Source: Companilactobacillus huachuanensis (lineage in GTDB: Bacteria > Bacillota > Bacilli > Lactobacillales > Lactobacillaceae). Taken from it: DNA of 64,000 nt. The notes under the pieces are model-generated. The model was given only the letters and a program-made list of their open reading frames with translations. It did no database searches and was not told where the DNA came from. Both the position numbers and the translations under genes were made by a program. The stretch covers positions 124,001 to 188,000 of the forward strand of contig NZ_BJDF01000002.1 in assembly GCF_005404815.1 (NCBI RefSeq). Reading direction: 5' to 3'. Shown here one piece after another: positions 58,866 to 64,000 of this stretch (positions within the stretch are counted from its first letter, which is position 1; each line of letters starts with the position of its first letter).

Positions 58866-60293
58866 TTAAATATGTGTTGGGTATCCGATTAAAATATCGG
58901 CTGCCTCTTGAATTGGTTCACCTAATGTTGGATGTGGATGAATTGTTAATGCAATATCTTCCGCGTTCAATTGACAATTTACGGCAACACTCAATTCAGA
59001 AATCAAATCACTGGCACCTGGTCCAACAATTTGACCACCCAATAAGGTTCCAGTTTCCTTGTCAGCTACCAATTTAACGAATCCTTCAGCAGCATCTAAT
59101 GAAACAGCACGTGCATTACCAGCAAATGGGAACTTGGCTACTTTAACATCAATATTCTTATCCTTAGCATCTTTTTCGGTTAAACCAACAGTTGCTAACT
59201 CAGGATCAGTAAAGCAGACGGCAGGAACGCTGATATAGTCGTTTGCTGTGTGTTTACCAGAAATTGCTCCAGCAACCGTCTTACCCTCAAAGAATGCCTT
59301 GTGAGCCAAAGCAGGACCTGGGGTAATATCACCAATCGCATAGATATGATCAACTGAAGTTTTACCTTGCTCATCAACTTCGACTAGACCACGATCAGTT
59401 GTCTTAACATTAGTCATTTCCAAACCAAAATTATCAGTGTTGGGACGACGACCAACAGTTACCATACAGAAATCAGCGTTTAGAGTAGTTGGTTTTCCAT
59501 CAACTTCATAAGTAACATCAACAGAATCACCCTTATTCTCGCTCTTCTTAGCCATAGCATTAGTAATAATTGTTACGCCCTTTTTCTCAAGGTTCTTCTT
59601 AACGATTGAAACCATATCTTTTTCAAAATTAGGAATAATGCTTGGTGAGCCTTCCAAAATTGTTACATGTGAACCAAGGTCGGCATAAGCACCAGCTAAT
59701 TCTGTTCCAACGTAACCACCACCGATAATGATGAATTCCTTAGGAACTTCTTTCAGGTTCAAGCCGCCGGTCGAATCAATTACACGATCAGCAAACTTGA
59801 ATCCGCGAATTTCGATTGGACGACTACCAGTTGCCAAAATCAAATTCTTGAACTTGATAGTTTGACCACCACCGTTGTCCATGAATTGTCTTGGACCACT
59901 TGGCATAATACGAAGTTGCGTGTCGCTGTCCAAATATGCTTCACCATTGATCAATTCAACATGATGTTTTTTCAAAAGCATTTGCACACCGTTTGTCATT
60001 CTGGCAACAACTTTTTCATCTTTCCAAGCTTGAGTTTTCGTGAAATCAATTGTGGCATCACTAGTTGTAATTCCGTAAGTTTCTGAATCCTTAGCCTGTT
60101 GAAGTCTGTGACCAGCAGTAATCAAAGCTTTTGAAGGAACACAGCCAATATTTAAACAAACGCCACCAACGGTATCAGATTTTTCAATTACAGTTACATC
60201 TTGTCCCAATTCTGAAGCTCTGATTGCTGCAACGTAACCACCAGGGCCGGAACCAATAATAACGGTATCTTTTTCTATTACGTTTTCTGCCAT
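58866..60293 (-). CDS. pdhD: Dihydrolipoyl dehydrogenase (E3)
   Basis: Reoxidises lipoamide of the pyruvate dehydrogenase complex using FAD and NAD, 475 aa. GSGPGGYVAA binds FAD, the redox disulfide is C46/C51 in GGVCLNIGCVPSKAL, GGGYVGTELAG binds NAD, and the C-terminal active histidine is in IHPHPTLGE. Last gene of pdhABCD. Confidence 0.96.
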   Translation of the reverse strand: MAENVIEKDTVIIGSGPGGYVAAIRASELGQDVTVIEKSDTVGGVCLNIGCVPSKALITAGHRLQQAKDSETYGITTSDATIDFTKTQAWKDEKVVARMTNGVQMLLKKHHVELINGEAYLDSDTQLRIMPSGPRQFMDNGGGQTIKFKNLILATGSRPIEIRGFKFADRVIDSTGGLNLKEVPKEFIIIGGGYVGTELAGAYADLGSHVTILEGSPSIIPNFEKDMVSIVKKNLEKKGVTIITNAMAKKSENKGDSVDVTYEVDGKPTTLNADFCMVTVGRRPNTDNFGLEMTNVKTTDRGLVEVDEQGKTSVDHIYAIGDITPGPALAHKAFFEGKTVAGAISGKHTANDYISVPAVCFTDPELATVGLTEKDAKDKNIDVKVAKFPFAGNARAVSLDAAEGFVKLVADKETGTLLGGQIVGPGASDLISELSVAVNCQLNAEDIALTIHPHPTLGEPIQEAADILIGYPTHI

Positions 60294-60299
60294 TTTAAT

Positions 60300-61589
60300 T
60301 TAGCCCTCCATTAATAACATATCTGGATCATGCAACAACTTCTTCAAGAGGTTCAAAGCATTTTGTGCCAAAGCACCATCAATCAATCTGTGATCATAAC
60401 TCAATGATAACTTCAACATATTACCTACTTGAATATTGCCATCCTCATCAACATATGGTTCTTTGGCAATCTTACCAACACCTAGAATTGCAACTTCCGG
60501 ATAGTTGATAACTGGAGTAAACCAGCCACCACCAATAGAACCAACGTTACTAATTGTGATGGAACCACCGCTCATTTTATCCATGCTTAATTTATTATCA
60601 TAAGCCGCTTGACTGTTCTCGGTGATTTCTTTAGCAATTTCGAACATCCCTTTAGAATCGACATTCTTAACATTTGGAACGTAAAGTCCATGTTCAGTAT
60701 TAGTTGCAATACCAACATTGTAATAATGTTTGTAAACAATTTCTTCTGTTGAATCATCAATTGAGGCATTCAATTCTGGATAAGCCTTCATAACCGCAAC
60801 TAATGCCTTAACAATATATGGCAAGAATGTTAAATGAACCCCCTTGTCAGCAGCAATTGCCTTGTACTTCTTTCTGTTAGCCATCAAAGCTGACACTTCA
60901 ACATCATCAAAACTTGTGACATGTGGAGCGGTATGTTTACTTGTTAACATTGCCTTTGCAATAGCTTTTCTAGTAAGTGACATCTTTTCACGAGTTTCAA
61001 GTTCTGGTGTAGCTGATTTATACGGTGTAATTGGTTGAGCTGGAGCACTAGCAGTATTGGCTGAAGCCGTTGCTGTTACTGGTGTAGCAGCACTAGCTGG
61101 ATTACCATTCTTATATGAATCAACGTCTGATTTGGTTATTTGACCATGTTTTCCACTTGGAGTAACCGATGCTAAATCAACACCTTGATCACGAGCATAC
61201 TGACGAACTGATGGCATTGCTAAATAATGCGTATTGGCTGAACCAGTTGCTGCAGCAGCTGGAACACTGGCAGTACTACTTTCACTAGCAGCGGGCACGG
61301 CTTTTTCTGCTGCCTTTGGTGCTGGTGTATCGTCATCGCCAGAATCAGGAGAGCCATCATCGATCACAATTAATGTATCTCCGATTTCAACGGTGTCCCC
61401 TTCCTTAGCTACAATTTGTTTAATAGTACCAGCTACTGGTGATGGTAGTTCTTCAACGGATTTATCATTTTGAATTTCTACCAAGGAGTCATCTTCTTTA
61501 ACGGTGTCTCCTTCTTTTACAAGCCAGCTGGCAATTTCACCTTCGGCCATACCTTCGCCTAGTTCTGGTAATTTAAATTTGTATGCCAT
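60300..61589 (-). CDS. pdhC: Dihydrolipoamide acetyltransferase (E2)
   Basis: Core of the pyruvate dehydrogenase complex, 429 aa. A single lipoyl domain carries K43 (EIQNDKSVEE); an Ala/Ser/Thr-rich linker follows, then an E3-binding domain (MPSVRQYARDQGVDLASV, about 124-160), a second Ala-rich linker, and the catalytic domain with SYDHRLIDGA near residue 400. It is 23 bases after pdhB. Confidence 0.96.
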   Translation of the reverse strand: MAYKFKLPELGEGMAEGEIASWLVKEGDTVKEDDSLVEIQNDKSVEELPSPVAGTIKQIVAKEGDTVEIGDTLIVIDDGSPDSGDDDTPAPKAAEKAVPAASESSTASVPAAAATGSANTHYLAMPSVRQYARDQGVDLASVTPSGKHGQITKSDVDSYKNGNPASAATPVTATASANTASAPAQPITPYKSATPELETREKMSLTRKAIAKAMLTSKHTAPHVTSFDDVEVSALMANRKKYKAIAADKGVHLTFLPYIVKALVAVMKAYPELNASIDDSTEEIVYKHYYNVGIATNTEHGLYVPNVKNVDSKGMFEIAKEITENSQAAYDNKLSMDKMSGGSITISNVGSIGGGWFTPVINYPEVAILGVGKIAKEPYVDEDGNIQVGNMLKLSLSYDHRLIDGALAQNALNLLKKLLHDPDMLLMEG

Positions 61590-61612
61590 AGTTTTTTCCC
61601 TTCCTTCGATTA

Positions 61613-62590
61613 TTAGTAGTTGAGAATTTCATTTACTTTTTCTTCAATTTCTTTAGCCCGTGGAATCCAAATGTCTTCACCAAGAGCAAATGGATAAACA
61701 CTATTTGGAGCAGCTACTCTACCAACTGGTGCATCGAGAGAAAGGATGGCACCTTCAGCAATGGCTGATGCTACTTGAGCGCCAACGCCGGCCATCTTTT
61801 GTGCTTCTTGGACAATTACAACTTTGTGAGTTTTTTGAATTGATTTGAAGATTGTTTCAGTGTCAATAGGTGAAACAGTTCTCAAGTCGATAACTTCAAC
61901 AGAAATATTTTTTTCTGCCATTGTGTCGGCGACTTTGATTGCTTCATTTACTTCGGCACCATACGCAACAATAGTGAGGTCATTACCTTCACGAACAACA
62001 TTAGCCTTATCCAAAGGCACTGAGTACTTGCCATCAGGAATATCATCCTTCATTGAACGATATAGTTTCAAATTCTCCATAAATAACACTGGATCATTAT
62101 TTTCAACTGATGAAATCAACAGACCTTTAGCATCATATGGATTACTTGGCATAACTACACGTAATCCTGGAATTCCAGTAAAGAAGTTTTCCAAATTATC
62201 AGCGTGCATTTCAGCTGTATGTGTCCCCCCACCATAAGGTGTTCTAATTGTTACAGGAGCATTCTTCATGCCATCAAATCTGAAACGCATTCTAGCCAAT
62301 TGACCAGCAATTTGATCAACAGCTTCAAATGAAAATCCCATAAATTGAATTTCAGGAATTGGACGCCAACCAGTTAAACCTAAACCAGTTGCTAAGCCCA
62401 AAATACCTGATTCAGCTAATGGAGTATCGAAGACACGGTCTTCACCATATTTTTCTTGGAGCCCTTGAGTAGTTCTGAAAACGCCACCGTTTTTACCAAC
62501 ATCTTCACCGAAGATCAATGTTTTTGGATCGTCTTCCAGAACAATGTCTAAGGCATCTGTAATTGCTTGAATATAAGTTTTCTTAGCCAT
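61613..62590 (-). CDS. pdhB: Pyruvate dehydrogenase E1 beta
   Basis: Pairs with E1 alpha for thiamine-diphosphate-dependent decarboxylation of pyruvate, 325 aa. FGEDVGKNGGVFRTTQGL, DTPLAESGILGLATGLG and VIDLRTVSPID are the family signatures. Starts two bases after pdhA. Confidence 0.97.
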   Translation of the reverse strand: MAKKTYIQAITDALDIVLEDDPKTLIFGEDVGKNGGVFRTTQGLQEKYGEDRVFDTPLAESGILGLATGLGLTGWRPIPEIQFMGFSFEAVDQIAGQLARMRFRFDGMKNAPVTIRTPYGGGTHTAEMHADNLENFFTGIPGLRVVMPSNPYDAKGLLISSVENNDPVLFMENLKLYRSMKDDIPDGKYSVPLDKANVVREGNDLTIVAYGAEVNEAIKVADTMAEKNISVEVIDLRTVSPIDTETIFKSIQKTHKVVIVQEAQKMAGVGAQVASAIAEGAILSLDAPVGRVAAPNSVYPFALGEDIWIPRAKEIEEKVNEILNY

Positions 62591-62592
62591 CT

Positions 62593-63696
62593 TTACTTCG
62601 ACTCCTTTGCTTCAAATTTATCGATTTCTTGTTTCATTTCTGGGGTTGGAATCTCAAATGTACGTTTCAACATATCAGAAACCTTATCAGCAGGAACATC
62701 ATCGGCCTCTTTGATAGCTTCTTTAAATGATGCTTTGTAATCATCAACTAATTTATCTTCTTGTTCCTCTGACCAAAGTCCCTTATCTTCAAGAACTTTT
62801 CTTAAGCGGATCAATGGGTCCTTTTCAAACCAAGGTTGTTCTTGTTCCTTAGTTCTGTAACGTTTAGGATCATCACCTGCACTTGAGTGAGCTCCAAAAC
62901 GATATGTTAAAGTTTCAATCAAGACTGGTCCATTGCCAGCTACCATATAATCACGTGCGGCTTTGGCAACTGCATAACAAGCTAAGATATCCATCCCATC
63001 AACTTGAACACTAGGAATACCCGCAGCGACGGCCTTTTGAGCTAATGTAGGGGCAGCAGTTTGTTTAACACGAGGCGTTGAAATCGCAAAGCCATTGTTT
63101 TGAACAATAAAGAGCACTGGTGCTTGATATGCTCCAGCAAAGTTCATTCCCTCATAACTGTCACCTTGAGAAGTACCACCATCACCTGTATATGTGAAAG
63201 CAATAGTATCCTCTTCTTTATTCTTTTTGATACCTAGTCCAACACCAGCAGCTTCAACATAAGCAGCACCGATAATAATTTGGGGCATCATGGAACGAGC
63301 CTTAAACTTGTTTCCGACGACATGACCTCTTGACCAAAGATATGCTTCAGTTACGGTTGCACCATGTTGAATCAATTGAGGAACATCACGATAAGCGGGC
63401 AACAAATAATCTTGTTTCTTCATTGCCAAAACAGTTCCCATCTCGGAAGCCTCTTCACCTTCAGTTGGTGCATAGAATCCCATCCGTCCTTGACGTGAAA
63501 AGTTCATTGTTTGTTCGTGTAATGCACGCTCCCAAACCATCTTCTTCATAAATTCAACCAAATCATCATCTGAAAAAGTATCAAAGATCTCTTGATCTGT
63601 TATTTCAGCATTTTCATTCAAAACTTGAATAGGTTTTGAAACATTCGATAAGTCATTTTTAATTGCTTCAAAATCAACAATTGGTTTATTTGCCAT
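62593..63696 (-). CDS. pdhA: Pyruvate dehydrogenase E1 alpha
   Basis: Thiamine-diphosphate-binding subunit, 367 aa. The cofactor motif GDGGTSQGD ends in VQNNGFAIST, and the phosphorylation-loop equivalent YRFGAHSSAGDDPKRYR is present. Starts at ATG 63696 behind AAAGGA. First gene of pdhABCD, giving acetyl-CoA and NADH. Confidence 0.97.
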   Translation of the reverse strand: MANKPIVDFEAIKNDLSNVSKPIQVLNENAEITDQEIFDTFSDDDLVEFMKKMVWERALHEQTMNFSRQGRMGFYAPTEGEEASEMGTVLAMKKQDYLLPAYRDVPQLIQHGATVTEAYLWSRGHVVGNKFKARSMMPQIIIGAAYVEAAGVGLGIKKNKEEDTIAFTYTGDGGTSQGDSYEGMNFAGAYQAPVLFIVQNNGFAISTPRVKQTAAPTLAQKAVAAGIPSVQVDGMDILACYAVAKAARDYMVAGNGPVLIETLTYRFGAHSSAGDDPKRYRTKEQEQPWFEKDPLIRLRKVLEDKGLWSEEQEDKLVDDYKASFKEAIKEADDVPADKVSDMLKRTFEIPTPEMKQEIDKFEAKESK

Positions 63697-63739
63697 TCTT
63701 CACAGTCCTTTCATAAAAAAACTCATCCCTTGTGAATAC

Positions 63740-63753
63740 TGTAAGGGCTTTCA
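63740..63753. promoter_or_regulatory. CcpA-like palindrome upstream of pdhA
   Basis: TGTAAGGGCTTTCA (plus strand) matches TGWAANCGNTNWCA except for one central base. It lies about 45 bases upstream of the pdhA start, where it could repress the operon. Confidence 0.4.
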
Positions 63754-63847
63754 TATAATTTTAGTCTATCATTGATCTACCAAAAAACAAGTAGTTTAGG
63801 CGTTCCGCAATCAAAAAAAAATTAAATAATGATTGTGAAAATGATAA

Positions 63848-64000
63848 CTATTTATCTAAATCTATTTCATTTTCAGACGTACCATTTTTGAGTTCATCAA
63901 CCATCGAATCCAAGGAGATCGTTGCCATATTCTTTACTGCCTTAGTCGTGTAAAAGGCGATATGTGGCGTTAGAATAAACCTAGGACTCTTAATAACTAG
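63848..64000 (-). CDS. D-lactate dehydrogenase-like protein, C-terminal end
   Basis: Only the last 50 codons are in the window. The segment FILTPHIAFYTTKAVKNMA matches the C-terminal substrate-histidine region of D-2-hydroxyacid dehydrogenases close to D-lactate dehydrogenase, and the stop is at 63848. Identity as D-lactate dehydrogenase is probable but cannot be confirmed from this part. Confidence 0.75.
   Translation of the reverse strand, partial: LVIKSPRFILTPHIAFYTTKAVKNMATISLDSMVDELKNGTSENEIDLDK

Overview
The window is from a low-GC Gram-positive lactic acid bacterium of the Lactobacillaceae. Gene order and protein types (rpsO-rnj-TPR-tuf-tig-clpX-engB, PepV dipeptidase, PTS and 6-phospho-beta-glucosidase genes, pdhABCD beside a D-lactate dehydrogenase-like gene) fit a Companilactobacillus-like species, but the species assignment is inference. 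No phage, CRISPR array, tRNA, rRNA or complete insertion sequence was found. Most genes lie on the minus strand. Many begin with TTG or GTG behind a good ribosome binding site, so several starts were moved from the longest open frame.

Layout. 1-2.6 kb: guanine deaminase (5' end outside the window) overlapping a purine permease. 2.8-5.8 kb: two paralogous membrane GGDEF proteins; the first carries a +1 frameshift in a run of nine A/T. 6.1-15.2 kb: an Eis-like acetyltransferase, then a sugar region with MupG-type hydrolase, PTS IIC and RpiR regulator, followed by a second unit with IIB, IIA and two 6-phospho-beta-glucosidases. The IIC and the IIA/IIB sit in separate units and probably form one transporter. 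15.8-26.3 kb: HAD phosphatase, aroA, pepV and a YfcC transporter, a PadR/DUF4097 pair, a thioesterase, and a lactate permease. 26.9-30.7 kb: a stand-alone GAPDH divergent from an AraC regulator, then an ABC exporter. 30.8-35.7 kb: pyrBCFED behind two tandem PyrR attenuators. 35.8-37.4 kb: tyrS behind a T-box. 38-46.2 kb: engB, clpX, tig, tuf, a TPR protein, an RNase J2-like protein and rpsO. 46.7-55 kb: rpsT, holA, comEC, comEA, a SepM-like protease, coaD, rsmD, ylbG and ftsW. 55.6-64 kb: typA, an inositol-phosphatase-like gene, a UPF0223 gene, the pyruvate dehydrogenase operon and the end of a D-lactate dehydrogenase gene.

The most unusual content is between genes. A dispersed family of about 320-bp repeats occurs at least eight times as full, truncated, inverted or divergent copies. 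The outer ends carry a 14-bp inverted repeat (CTAAAGGTTGAAAG), and one copy has a perfect 8-bp target duplication, as in a MITE. Inside is a second inverted repeat of about 21 bp enclosing three hairpins whose arms change between copies while still pairing, which suggests a structured RNA or DNA fold. One divergent copy is itself split by a different 160-bp MITE-like insertion flanked by a 9-bp duplication. A separate long hairpin (GAGTTGTATCACA arms) also occurs twice.
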